Positions 1-7,236 of a stretch of DNA of 14,540 nucleotides are shown here, piece after piece (within the stretch, counting starts at the first letter, position 1; each line of letters starts with the position of its first letter). Under the pieces are notes generated by a model. It saw nothing but the letters and a program-made list of their open reading frames with translations, searched no databases and had not been told where the DNA came from. A program made the translations under genes and the position numbers. This DNA is from Chloroflexota bacterium (GTDB lineage Bacteria > Chloroflexota > Dehalococcoidia > SZUA-161), in the NCBI GenBank assembly GCA_016865955.1, contig VGNW01000035.1, positions 1-14,540 on the forward strand. Direction: 5' to 3'.

Positions 1-1023
1 GCCTTCCTCATGAGTCAAATGCCCTTGGGATACCGCCACGCCCACCGTGCCCAGACCGAGCATCATGTAGCCCAACTGGCTGATGGTGGAATAAGCCAGC
101 ACCCTCTTGATATCGTTCATCACCAGACCCATGCTGGCAGCGAAGATGGCTGTGAATCCTCCGATTACCGCCACCATCGTTACCGCTGCTTCGGAGCTTG
201 CGAACATGGGCAATGTTCGCGCAACCAGATACACACCGGCGGCTACCATCGTTGCAGCATGTATCAGGGAGCTGACCGGTGTGGGACCTTCCATAGCATC
301 GGGCAACCACACATGCAGCGGGAACTGCGCCGATTTGCCCACAGCTCCTGAGAAAATGCCCATCATCGCCAGAGTAAGGGTTGTGCCGCCGAGCACCCCT
401 GCGATAGCCATCTCATTGAGCTCGGCGATGTTAAATGTGCCATAAGTGAAGTAGAGGATAAGGATTCCGATAAGGAAGCCGAAGTCGCCGAAGCGAGTCA
501 CCACGAATGCCTTTTTGGCTGCTGCCGCTGCCGAGGGTCTGTGGAACCAGAAACCGATAAGCAGATAGGAACCCAGCCCAACGCCTTCCCAGAAAACGTA
601 GACCAGCAATAAGTTTGAAGCCAGCACCAGTCCCAGCATCGATGCAGTGAACAAGGACATCCAGGCAAAGTAGCGGTGATAGCCCGGATCGCCCTTCATG
701 TAGCCCTGGGAGTATATTTGCACCAGAAGGCTGACTCCGGTCACCACTATGAGCATTATCGCTGTGAGGTTATCCGCAACGAATCCCAGGCTGATTTCGA
801 AATTGCCCACCACAGCCCATTCCACCGTGCTCTCTATGGGGAACTGGTCGTGGCTGTTGAATACCCATATCGAGAGACCGAGGGCTGCGGCAAGACAGGC
901 GATAATGGTATAGCCGCTGAGCCTGGGATATTTGTTGAAGAAGGGTCTTAATATCAGAGAGATAAAAATTAGCGAGAATATCGGCAGCAGAAATATAGCC
1001 CACAACACGGATTCAGGCAGCAT
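1..1023 (-). CDS. nuoL: NADH-quinone oxidoreductase subunit L (NuoL), 3' part missing
   Basis: This is the first 341 codons of the large antiporter-like proton-pumping membrane subunit of complex I; the gene leaves the window at its left edge. Signature motifs are clear: WEGVGLGSYLLIGFW near residues 145-159 with the key Glu at 146, GKSAQFPLHVWLPDAMEGPTPVS from 229 with Lys230, His255 in SLIHAATMV, and DIKRVLAYSTISQLGYMM at 304-321. These match the known proton-channel residues of the family. The ATG at 1023 follows an AGGAAGG Shine-Dalgarno site lying inside the end of the upstream small gene. The last residues before the edge read SQGHLTHEEG, where the family normally has a HLxTHAFFKA motif; the final bases may be an assembly-edge artefact. 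nuoM and nuoN would be expected beyond the edge. Confidence 0.96.
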   Translation of the reverse strand, partial: MLPESVLWAIFLLPIFSLIFISLILRPFFNKYPRLSGYTIIACLAAALGLSIWVFNSHDQFPIESTVEWAVVGNFEISLGFVADNLTAIMLIVVTGVSLLVQIYSQGYMKGDPGYHRYFAWMSLFTASMLGLVLASNLLLVYVFWEGVGLGSYLLIGFWFHRPSAAAAAKKAFVVTRFGDFGFLIGILILYFTYGTFNIAELNEMAIAGVLGGTTLTLAMMGIFSGAVGKSAQFPLHVWLPDAMEGPTPVSSLIHAATMVAAGVYLVARTLPMFASSEAAVTMVAVIGGFTAIFAASMGLVMNDIKRVLAYSTISQLGYMMLGLGTVGVAVSQGHLTHEEG

Positions 1024-1026
1024 CTA

Positions 1027-1215
1027 TTATACCTTCCTTAAGATATCCTCTAGCAGGTGTTTCTTGAGCTTAGGTACCAATACTACGTATTTCGCCTTCT
1101 CGCCGCCCCCGGAGCCTGCAGGCAGTATCCTGGTGGGAATTCCCTCAGCCTCGAAGAACTCCTTCCACATCTCCGCCGTTATCAGGTTATTTACTGTTTT
1201 GAATTCAACCCACAT
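1027..1215 (-). CDS. Small DUF2007-like protein inside the nuo operon
   Basis: This 62-residue soluble protein has no signal peptide or membrane segment. Its pattern is a beta strand (WVEFKTVNN), a helix (AEMWKEFFEAEGIP), a glycine-rich loop (GSGGGEK), a strand (YVVLVP) and a C-terminal helix. This resembles the small alpha/beta fold of DUF2007, the putative signal-transducing family, in which 'lle.aeGIp..l' and a final VP-plus-helix are typical. That assignment is from pattern recognition only. It lies 23 bases after nuoK and 3 bases before nuoL, and it carries the nuoL ribosome binding site, so it is co-translated with complex I. AAAGAG precedes its ATG at good spacing. Its function is unknown; it could be a regulator, an assembly helper or an accessory subunit. 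Confidence 0.8.
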   Translation of the reverse strand: MWVEFKTVNNLITAEMWKEFFEAEGIPTRILPAGSGGGEKAKYVVLVPKLKKHLLEDILRKV

Positions 1216-1238
1216 TTGGAAAACTCTTTAATTTATTT

Positions 1239-1556
1239 CTAGCCCTTCATCAAATCTGCCTGTTCGACATCAACATTCTTACGGCTGCGATAGATAGCGA
1301 TTATTATCGCTAGACCCACTGCCGCTTCGGCAGCAGCCACTGTCATAATGAATATGGCAAAAACCTGCCCTGTTAGCTGCACAACATCCGGCACAAGGTA
1401 CCGCGAGAAAGCTACCAGAGCGATATTGACTGCATTGAGCATAAGCTCGATACACATCAGGATTACCACGGCATTCCGCTTCGCCAGCGCTCCATAAAGC
1501 CCGATGGAGAACAACACAGCCGATAGAATTAAATAGTGCTCGATACCTACATGCAT
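1239..1556 (-). CDS. nuoK: NADH-quinone oxidoreductase subunit K (NuoK)
   Basis: This 105-residue, three-helix membrane subunit of complex I contributes to proton transfer (MrpC-like). It has the normal family length. Both essential membrane glutamates are present: Glu37 in CIELMLNAVN and Glu77 in AAAEAAVGLA. The start at ATG 1556 is supported by GGAG 9 bases upstream, just after the nuoJ stop, with 5 bases between the two genes. The first residues, MHVGIEHYLILSAVLFSIG, match typical NuoK starts. Identity is effectively certain. Confidence 0.97.
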   Translation of the reverse strand: MHVGIEHYLILSAVLFSIGLYGALAKRNAVVILMCIELMLNAVNIALVAFSRYLVPDVVQLTGQVFAIFIMTVAAAEAAVGLAIIIAIYRSRKNVDVEQADLMKG

Positions 1557-1561
1557 CTAAA

Positions 1562-2074
1562 TCATCTCCTATCCCTGACCAGCACAATGGCTCCAATGAG
1601 TGCTGCGAGGAGAAGCACGGACGCTATCTCAAATGGGAGTACAAATCCGCTCTCGCTATCGAAAAGCGCTTTAGCCACATACGTGGTGGTCGATTCGTCG
1701 ATGGGCATAGTTACTGCGTTAGAAGCCTCTGTCACCGTGGTCCATTCAGTGCTGACGACAACTCCGACAATAGTTGCCAGAACCAGCAGAGATATGAGAA
1801 GCGCTGGTACGTTCAGTTTATTGAAGGGACTACCCTCTTTCAGGTTCCGTGTCAGCATGATGGCAAATATCAGAAGTATCCCGATGGCGCCGGCGTAAAT
1901 CAGCACCTGCACCGCTGCCAGGAAGTCTGCGTTAAGCGTGATATATATGCCTGCAACCGCGAAGAAGCACAATATCAGAAGCAGGGCTGCTCGGAAAATA
2001 TCCCGCAGCAAGACCACAGCCACAGCGGAGCCTATCATTAGCAGTGTCAATATCCAGAAAGCCAGTTCAATCAT
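1562..2074 (-). CDS. nuoJ: NADH-quinone oxidoreductase subunit J (NuoJ)
   Basis: This is a hydrophobic membrane subunit of complex I (ND6 type), 170 residues from the chosen ATG, with five predicted membrane segments. Two conserved blocks identify it: AAVQVLIYAGAIGILLIFAIML in the third helix, and the C-terminal LPFEIASVLLLAALIGAIVL. The third helix is known to contain the pi-bulge linked to coupling. ATG 2074 overlaps the nuoI stop by 8 bases. A TTG nine bases further upstream (2083) is better placed relative to an AAGGA site (5-base spacing), so a three-residue longer form beginning M-A-K is possible. I favour the ATG because the family usually begins near this point. Confidence 0.95.
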   Translation of the reverse strand: MIELAFWILTLLMIGSAVAVVLLRDIFRAALLLILCFFAVAGIYITLNADFLAAVQVLIYAGAIGILLIFAIMLTRNLKEGSPFNKLNVPALLISLLVLATIVGVVVSTEWTTVTEASNAVTMPIDESTTTYVAKALFDSESGFVLPFEIASVLLLAALIGAIVLVRDRR

Positions 2075-2576
2075 CTTTGCCAACCGTTTCCTTGCATATC
2101 TGGTCGTAAACCAGCAGCGTCTGCTCGGGTATCTGGGGCTCTAATTCGGGATGTCCGTAAGCGCTGGGCTGGATATTCGGATCCATCAATGTCTCCCTGT
2201 CAGCCCAGAGCAATCTGCGGCTGTATCTACCCTGCTCGTAAGCGCGGCCCATGTAGAGAGCGTTATAGGGGCAGACTTCCACACAGAGACCGCAGAACAT
2301 GCAGCGCCCGATGTCAAACTCAATCTTATCTACTATGTACTTATTTCCACCGTTTTTCGATGTTTCGATATGGATAATGCCGTGAGGACAGCTCTTGGCA
2401 CAGGTAGCGCAACCCGTGCACAGGTCAGCTCTCCAGACAAATTGCTGGCCTCTAGCCCGGCGCGATACTTCAAGCTTGTGTTCAGGATATTGGGTGGTTA
2501 TCTTCTTCCTAAACAGGTGCTTGAGGGTTAACGCCATACCCTTGGCTATTCCTAGCCCGGTACCCTCCAACCTCAA
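2067..2576 (-). CDS. nuoI: NADH-quinone oxidoreductase subunit I (NuoI), 2x[4Fe-4S]
   Basis: This 169-residue peripheral-arm subunit is the ferredoxin-like protein carrying clusters N6a and N6b, which pass electrons to N2 in NuoB. Two complete cluster motifs are visible: CTGCATCAKSCP (Cys 53, 56, 59, 63) and CMFCGLCVEVCP (Cys 92, 95, 98, 102). The N-terminal amphipathic stretch (LTLKHLFRKKITTQYPE) is typical of the family. The start is a TTG at 2576 preceded at 5 bases by AGGAGGAGG. The next ATG (codon 14) would cut into the conserved N-terminal helix and has no comparable site. The gene overlaps the end of nuoH by 68 bases. Confidence 0.96.
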   Translation of the reverse strand: MRLEGTGLGIAKGMALTLKHLFRKKITTQYPEHKLEVSRRARGQQFVWRADLCTGCATCAKSCPHGIIHIETSKNGGNKYIVDKIEFDIGRCMFCGLCVEVCPYNALYMGRAYEQGRYSRRLLWADRETLMDPNIQPSAYGHPELEPQIPEQTLLVYDQICKETVGKDD

Positions 2577-3738
2577 TTCTGCCTCCTCCTGTCTTGAAGA
2601 ATACTCTAGCCCATATCAGAATCAGGATTCCCGCAACTGCAAAATTGACGAAGATGAACGGCCAGGGGAAGCTCTCCCACCCGCTCATCCACTGCTGCCA
2701 CGCCAGGACTTCCAGCGCGGTAACGAATATATTTATCAACGCCATCGGCAGCAGGAATTTCCACGAGAACGCCATAACCTGGTCGATGCGCAGCCTGATT
2801 AAAGTAGCGCGCATCCACAGTATGAACATGAAGACAGCGAACACTTTAATAACGAACCAGATCCATACGGGCAGGAACGGCCCCTTCCACCCGCTCAAGA
2901 ACAAGGTGGTCACTAATATCGAGACAGCCAATGTATTAATGTACTCACCCAGGAAGAACATGGCGAACTTCATCCCGGAGTACTCGGTAAAATAGCCCGC
3001 TGTGAGCTCTGAGTCCGCCTCGATCATATCCATAGGCGTGCGATTAAGCTCGGTAATGGCTCCGATGAAGTAGATAAAGAAACCCATAGGCTGGAGCAAA
3101 ATGAAGGGAACGGTCTGCTTGCCCACTATCTCGCTCATTTGAAGCGAGCCAACTATTAAGACTACGCCTACAATCGACAGCACCATGGGCACTTCGTAGC
3201 TTATTAGCTGCGCCACGCCTCGCATCGCACCTATTAGCGCGTACTTGTTGTTGGAAGCCCAGCCCGCCATGAATATGGCAAGGACACCCAGTGAACCGAT
3301 AGCCACCACATAAAGAATTCCGATGTTCAGGTCGGTGAATACCCCCATCTCCCCTTTGCCGATGGGGAACACTGCGAACACCATCAGAGCAGCAATGAAC
3401 AGCACAACCGGAGCAAGCCAGTGCACAATCTTGTCGCCCTTGGCAGGCATGATGAGCTCTTTTACCAGTATTTTTATAGCATCTGCCACCGGCTGGAACA
3501 AGCCCAGGGGACCGCAGCGATTAGGTCCCGGACGAAGCTGGAATCTGGCGACGAAACGCCGCTCCACCCAGATAAATACCATCACTATCGGGAACACAAT
3601 CATAAGAATCAGGGTTATGCCAATCAGGCTATCGAGGAAGATAATTAACGAGCTGGGGAGGTCAAAGCTCTGCAGCCACTCAACGAAGGTAGTGCGCACT
3701 TTCGCAAACAGGTCGACGAAGTAATACCAGTGATTCAT
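2509..3738 (-). CDS. nuoH: NADH-quinone oxidoreductase subunit H (NuoH)
   Basis: This is the membrane subunit (ND1 type) that forms most of the quinone channel and joins the peripheral arm to the membrane arm. At 409 residues it is longer than usual; the extra length is an N-terminal stretch of about 30 residues plus a C-terminal tail. Diagnostic motifs are VERRFVARFQLRPGPNRCG (58-76), DAIKILVKE (86-94), TELNRTPMDMIEADSEL (229-245) and GYFTEYSGMKFAMFFLGEY. In the quinone-loop motif, which is usually P-E-A-E-x-E, this protein has I-E-A-D-S-E, two conservative-looking departures. ATG 3738 shares one base with the nuoD stop (TAATG), and GAGGT lies 9 bases upstream. The 3' end overlaps nuoI by 68 bases. 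Confidence 0.96.
   Translation of the reverse strand: MNHWYYFVDLFAKVRTTFVEWLQSFDLPSSLIIFLDSLIGITLILMIVFPIVMVFIWVERRFVARFQLRPGPNRCGPLGLFQPVADAIKILVKELIMPAKGDKIVHWLAPVVLFIAALMVFAVFPIGKGEMGVFTDLNIGILYVVAIGSLGVLAIFMAGWASNNKYALIGAMRGVAQLISYEVPMVLSIVGVVLIVGSLQMSEIVGKQTVPFILLQPMGFFIYFIGAITELNRTPMDMIEADSELTAGYFTEYSGMKFAMFFLGEYINTLAVSILVTTLFLSGWKGPFLPVWIWFVIKVFAVFMFILWMRATLIRLRIDQVMAFSWKFLLPMALINIFVTALEVLAWQQWMSGWESFPWPFIFVNFAVAGILILIWARVFFKTGGGRIEVGGYRARNSQGYGVNPQAPV
2582..2590 (-). promoter_or_regulatory. Shine-Dalgarno site that fixes the nuoI TTG start
   Basis: AGGAGGAGG lies 5 bases before the TTG at 2576, inside the coding end of nuoH (where it encodes part of a Gly-Gly-Gly stretch). It is the strongest ribosome binding site in the operon and supports the non-ATG start. 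Confidence 0.8.
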
Positions 3739-4841
3739 TATCTATCAACCTCGCCTAAAGCGATATCGACACTGCCGAATATAACAATAAGGTCAGCTAT
3801 CTTCCAACCTATGCTTATGTCGCGTAATACTGTAAGGTTAAGCAACTCCGGAGAGCGCACCCGGAACCGATACGGCGCAATCGAACCATCGCTGACCAGA
3901 TAGAAGCCGAGTTCACCGGTCGCTGCTTCGATGCGGGAATATGCTTCTCCCTTCGGCGGACGCAGCAGGTTGGGCACTTTGGCGCAGACCTCGCCTTCGG
4001 GCAACTGCTCCACAGCCTGCTCCAGAATGCGGAGGCTCTGCCATATTTCCGCAATCCTCACCCTGTACCGGTCATAGACATCGCCCACCGTGCCTGTCGG
4101 AATGTCAAACTCGAATCGATCGTATACCAGGTATGGGTCAGCCTTGCGGATATCCCATTTTACACCGCTGCCCCTGAGCATCGGACCGCTGCATGAGCTT
4201 CTTACAGCCAAATCGGCAGGTAAAGCGCCCACGCCCTTAGTGCGAATCAGCAATATCTCGTTGGTCTTAAGCAACTGGTCGTATTCCTCAACATACCTGG
4301 GCATTTCCTTGATGAATTTTTTTAGCGCTGGTAAAAACTCCGGAGGGATGTCTCCACTAATCCCGCCGATGCGCATGTAGTTATAGGTCAATCTCTGCCC
4401 GCTTACCATCTCAAACAGGTCAACAATCTTCTCTCGCTCACGCCACATGTAGAGAAGCGGAGTCATTAGAGCACCGAGGTCGCTGGTGAGGAATCCAACC
4501 GCCAGAAGATGCTTGGCGATGCGCATCAACTCCGACATAATCACTCGCAGGTACTGAGCTCTTTCAGGAACCTCTATACCCGCCAGCTTCTCCACCGCCT
4601 GCACATAAGCCAGATTGTTCATCATCGAGGCAATGTAATCGAAGCGGTCGGTGAAGGGGATATTCTGTGTGTAAGTTCGTCCCTCTGCCAGCTTCTCTAT
4701 GCCTCTGTGCAAATAACCAAACATCGGCTCCATATCCACGATGACTTCGCCATCCAGCAGCACCTTCATTCGGAAGACGCCGTGCGTTGACGGGTGAGAT
4801 GGACCGATATTCAGAATAAAAGGCTGGGTCTTAAGCTCCAT
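3738..4841 (-). CDS. nuoD: NADH-quinone oxidoreductase subunit D (NuoD)
   Basis: This 367-residue 49-kDa-type subunit lies next to cluster N2 and helps form the quinone site; it is related to the large subunit of [NiFe] hydrogenases. Conserved blocks include NIGPSHPSTHGV (11-22), FGYLHRGIEKLAEGR, DRFDYIASMMNN, RLTYNYMRIGGISGD, RSSCSGPMLRGSGVKWDIRK, FEFDIPTGTVGDVYDRY and a C-terminal GEVDR. No NuoC fusion is present, since nuoC is a separate gene. I chose ATG 4841, which overlaps the stop of the preceding radical SAM gene by 11 bases. A TTG at 4865 could add eight residues but has no better site. Overlap at both ends implies translational coupling. Confidence 0.96.
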   Translation of the reverse strand: MELKTQPFILNIGPSHPSTHGVFRMKVLLDGEVIVDMEPMFGYLHRGIEKLAEGRTYTQNIPFTDRFDYIASMMNNLAYVQAVEKLAGIEVPERAQYLRVIMSELMRIAKHLLAVGFLTSDLGALMTPLLYMWREREKIVDLFEMVSGQRLTYNYMRIGGISGDIPPEFLPALKKFIKEMPRYVEEYDQLLKTNEILLIRTKGVGALPADLAVRSSCSGPMLRGSGVKWDIRKADPYLVYDRFEFDIPTGTVGDVYDRYRVRIAEIWQSLRILEQAVEQLPEGEVCAKVPNLLRPPKGEAYSRIEAATGELGFYLVSDGSIAPYRFRVRSPELLNLTVLRDISIGWKIADLIVIFGSVDIALGEVDR

Positions 4842-6558
4842 ACCTGTACTCGCTCCCTGTGGCAAAAGCCCAGATTATCCTGGGGGCATTGCGCATAAAA
4901 GATGCCGCCGGCCAGTGTAATTCTTTCTTCTGGCAGATTGACGACGAGCTCAGTTTATCTGCATCCTTTTTCAACGACATTATCTCTTCGCTGTCCATCC
5001 CATGCTCGGCAACTATTCTATCGATTGTTTTCATTAAATTGATAGCGCTACAGGCACGGGCTTCAACGCCCTCAGCCATCTGGCGAGGAATCAGTTCATA
5101 GTCCATCTTTAGCTGATTAAATGCCCGGGCAGACTCATAAGTGCTCATTACTATATCGTTGCGGCTCATACATTGCGTCTCGTAGTTGAGCATATATTTC
5201 CAACTCGGGCTCTTCAGAGCCTGCCTGTGTTCCTCAAGGCTTCGGTAGAACATACGGTAACCGTATTTATCGGGATTTTCGAATACCTTGCTGCCAGGGT
5301 CTACGAAAGGAGCAAGCGGAGATATAAACGGCAGCACATTCTTATACCGGTTGAACTCTTTCAGCAGACTTCGCAAATACGCTGCATCGCCCATGACGGA
5401 AGCGTATGTCTGCCTGGGCAGTCCTATCATGAAGAACAGGTCGAGTCTTCTGCAGCCGTTTTCGAGAGCGCTTTGAATAGTAGTTTCTATTTCGCGGTTG
5501 CTGTATCCTTTCCCGAAAGCATGCCTCACTTCTTCATCTGTTGAGTCCGGCGACCACTGTATATTGTAATTAGGGATATACTTGTTCACCTTGGCAAAGA
5601 AATCGCTTCCCGCAGGGGAGAACAGCTCAAGAATAATTGGGCCTCTCACCCTGGCTTCGTTCATCGCCTTCAGGAATTCGTCAGCATATTCCTCGCCCTT
5701 TTGACGGATGTCACCTATCACAAACACAGGCCCGTTAAGATAACGCTGAATGCTGACAATGTCCTTTGCCAGTAGTTTCGGGCTTCTGAAGGCTGTCTTT
5801 TCTCTACCGAAGCTGTTCTTATATGCATGCCGTGAGCCGCCGCAGGTTGCGCAATCGTAGTTGCAGCCGCGGCAGGTAACCACACAGGTTATCGGATAGT
5901 CCATCCAATTGCCGAAAGGTGTCAGCCCGGCAAGGTCGCGGTATCTGAGCACCGATTTGACCGGATAAGCATAATCCAATGGCATTTCGTCGAGGCTTGC
6001 CGGCACGAAACTAAGCGGATTATGATGAGCAACCCCATCCTTGTCCTTCCAGCTCAAATTCGGGACGTCGTCTACCGGTTTTCCATCTCTTATGCGCTCC
6101 ATCAGTTTCAGCATCGGTATTTCAGTGGAATCGCCGCGCACCACGAAATCAACCTGAGGATATCCAATCAGTTCCTTATGAAAATAAGAGGAGGATAGTC
6201 CTCCCATAATGACAGGTGTTATCGGGTGCAATCTCTTTACTACCTTTGCCAGTTCCAGACTGCCGTGAGCATGGGGCAGCCAGTGCAAATCGATTCCGAA
6301 TGCCTTCGCCGACAGCTTGCCGATGAATTTCTCGACATCGAATTTACTATCCTTCAGCATCCGGTTGGCGATATTGATAATCCTGGCATGAATGCCATGC
6401 TTTTCCAGATAGGCGCCTATGCTTACCAACCCGATGGGATACATCTCGAAAATAGGCGTCGACGGGATTACATCGCTTATCGGCCCGTACATAATCGCCC
6501 GCTCCCTGAAATCATAGTTACTGGGAGCATGCAACAGTATTAAATCCACTTTAGCCAT
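4831..6558 (-). CDS. B12-binding/radical SAM protein embedded in the nuo operon
   Basis: This 575-residue protein has an N-terminal cobalamin-binding-like Rossmann domain (about 1-150: the LILLHAPSNYDF start, the GIDLHWLPHAHGS stretch at 88-100, IMGGLSS at 117-123). A radical SAM barrel follows (about 220-480). The [4Fe-4S] motif CNYDCATC is at 232-239 (CxxxCxxC), with extra cysteines at 225 and 229. FFMIGLPRQT at 375-384 resembles the barrel motif typical of class B enzymes. The tail after about 540 is rich in Trp, Phe and Ala. It may belong to the Ta0216-type family (TIGR04190), which I only partly remember. The substrate is unknown; relatives perform methylations or rearrangements. It lies 33 bases after nuoC with a weak ribosome site and overlaps nuoD by 11 bases, so it belongs to the operon. 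Confidence 0.9.
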   Translation of the reverse strand: MAKVDLILLHAPSNYDFRERAIMYGPISDVIPSTPIFEMYPIGLVSIGAYLEKHGIHARIINIANRMLKDSKFDVEKFIGKLSAKAFGIDLHWLPHAHGSLELAKVVKRLHPITPVIMGGLSSSYFHKELIGYPQVDFVVRGDSTEIPMLKLMERIRDGKPVDDVPNLSWKDKDGVAHHNPLSFVPASLDEMPLDYAYPVKSVLRYRDLAGLTPFGNWMDYPITCVVTCRGCNYDCATCGGSRHAYKNSFGREKTAFRSPKLLAKDIVSIQRYLNGPVFVIGDIRQKGEEYADEFLKAMNEARVRGPIILELFSPAGSDFFAKVNKYIPNYNIQWSPDSTDEEVRHAFGKGYSNREIETTIQSALENGCRRLDLFFMIGLPRQTYASVMGDAAYLRSLLKEFNRYKNVLPFISPLAPFVDPGSKVFENPDKYGYRMFYRSLEEHRQALKSPSWKYMLNYETQCMSRNDIVMSTYESARAFNQLKMDYELIPRQMAEGVEARACSAINLMKTIDRIVAEHGMDSEEIMSLKKDADKLSSSSICQKKELHWPAASFMRNAPRIIWAFATGSEYRYGA

Positions 6559-6591
6559 AAATATCTTTAACTCTTTACCCCGGGTTCGTTT

Positions 6592-7032
6592 TTACAGGTA
6601 ATCCCTCCGTAGCGGGTGCCCCTGGAATCCTTCCCAGAGGAATATGCGTTTCAGATTGGGATGCCCTTCGAACCATATCCCCAGAAGGTCGTATGCTTCC
6701 CGCTCCTGAAAAACAGCACCCTGCCACAGGGAAACCACGGAGGGTACAACGGCTCTGTCTCTGTTATGACATCTGGTCTTGACGATAAGGCTGTGATTGT
6801 GCTTCAAAGAAGCCAGATGATAAACCACCTCGAGGTAATCGAGGTAGTCCACTCCAGTGAGGTTCACCAGATAATCGAAATCGTAGCCTTCAGTCTTATT
6901 GAGGAAACGACAGACCTGTAAAACAAACTCGCTTTTTACTAATATTGCCGAATCGTCACTCCCCGATATCGCCCCTGGAAGCTGCCCCTCTATTTTCGCA
7001 GCAACTTCCTTGCTATTCAGTGCTTTAGTCAT
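6592..7032 (-). CDS. nuoC: NADH-quinone oxidoreductase subunit C (NuoC)
   Basis: This 146-residue 30-kDa-type subunit of the peripheral arm has no redox centre and packs against NuoD and NuoB. The family signature is intact at the C terminus: EREAYDLLGIWFEGHPNLKR, followed by FQGHPLRRDYL at the very end. The N-terminal half contains the expected VNLTGVDYLDYLEVVYHL block. It is a stand-alone protein of normal size for organisms without the NuoCD fusion. ATG 7032 lies 22 bases after the stop of the small SH3-like gene. The upstream region shows no strong Shine-Dalgarno site. Confidence 0.95.
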   Translation of the reverse strand: MTKALNSKEVAAKIEGQLPGAISGSDDSAILVKSEFVLQVCRFLNKTEGYDFDYLVNLTGVDYLDYLEVVYHLASLKHNHSLIVKTRCHNRDRAVVPSVVSLWQGAVFQEREAYDLLGIWFEGHPNLKRIFLWEGFQGHPLRRDYL

Positions 7033-7054
7033 AATCTTAGTCAGTCTTAAACGC

Positions 7055-7234
7055 CTAAATTTTCTCCAGTTCTGTCTCGGGAAACGCCATGCGGTAGCCG
7101 GTTTTGTCGGCTTTTATAATTATCCAGCCCTTGGGGTCTTCTTTGACCTCGACTACTTCTCCTTCCCAACCACTAAGAGTGTAGTTTGGCCTTTCCTTGA
7201 CCCTGATTTTATCACCTGCACTCAGTTCAGCCAT
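7055..7234 (-). CDS. Small SH3-like barrel protein between nuoB and nuoC
   Basis: This 59-residue soluble protein begins MAELSAGDKIRVKERPNYT and ends RMAFPETELEKI. Short alternating strands (DKIRVKE, WEGEVVEVKE, GWIIIKA, YRMAFPE) with a GWEGEV turn suggest a small SH3- or KOW-like beta barrel. The gene is two bases after the nuoB stop, and its site (GAGGAG) lies inside the end of nuoB. It is followed by nuoC, so it is part of the complex I transcript. The pattern (G..vrV early, a central G-x-EG-x-V turn, a final ELE motif) recalls NdhS, the SH3-fold ferredoxin-docking subunit of cyanobacterial and chloroplast NDH-1. That is a hypothesis from memory of the fold, not a demonstrated match. A generic KOW/SH3 protein is the alternative. 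Confidence 0.78.
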   Translation of the reverse strand: MAELSAGDKIRVKERPNYTLSGWEGEVVEVKEDPKGWIIIKADKTGYRMAFPETELEKI

Positions 7235-7236
7235 CT

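Noticed and set aside
7..14. Palindrome CTCATGAG near the left edge
   Set aside because: Eight bases is too short to mean much alone; it matters only as part of the possible assembly-edge artefact.
107..445. Open frames on the plus strand across 10-951
   Set aside because: They are antisense to strongly conserved NuoL codons and show no family pattern.
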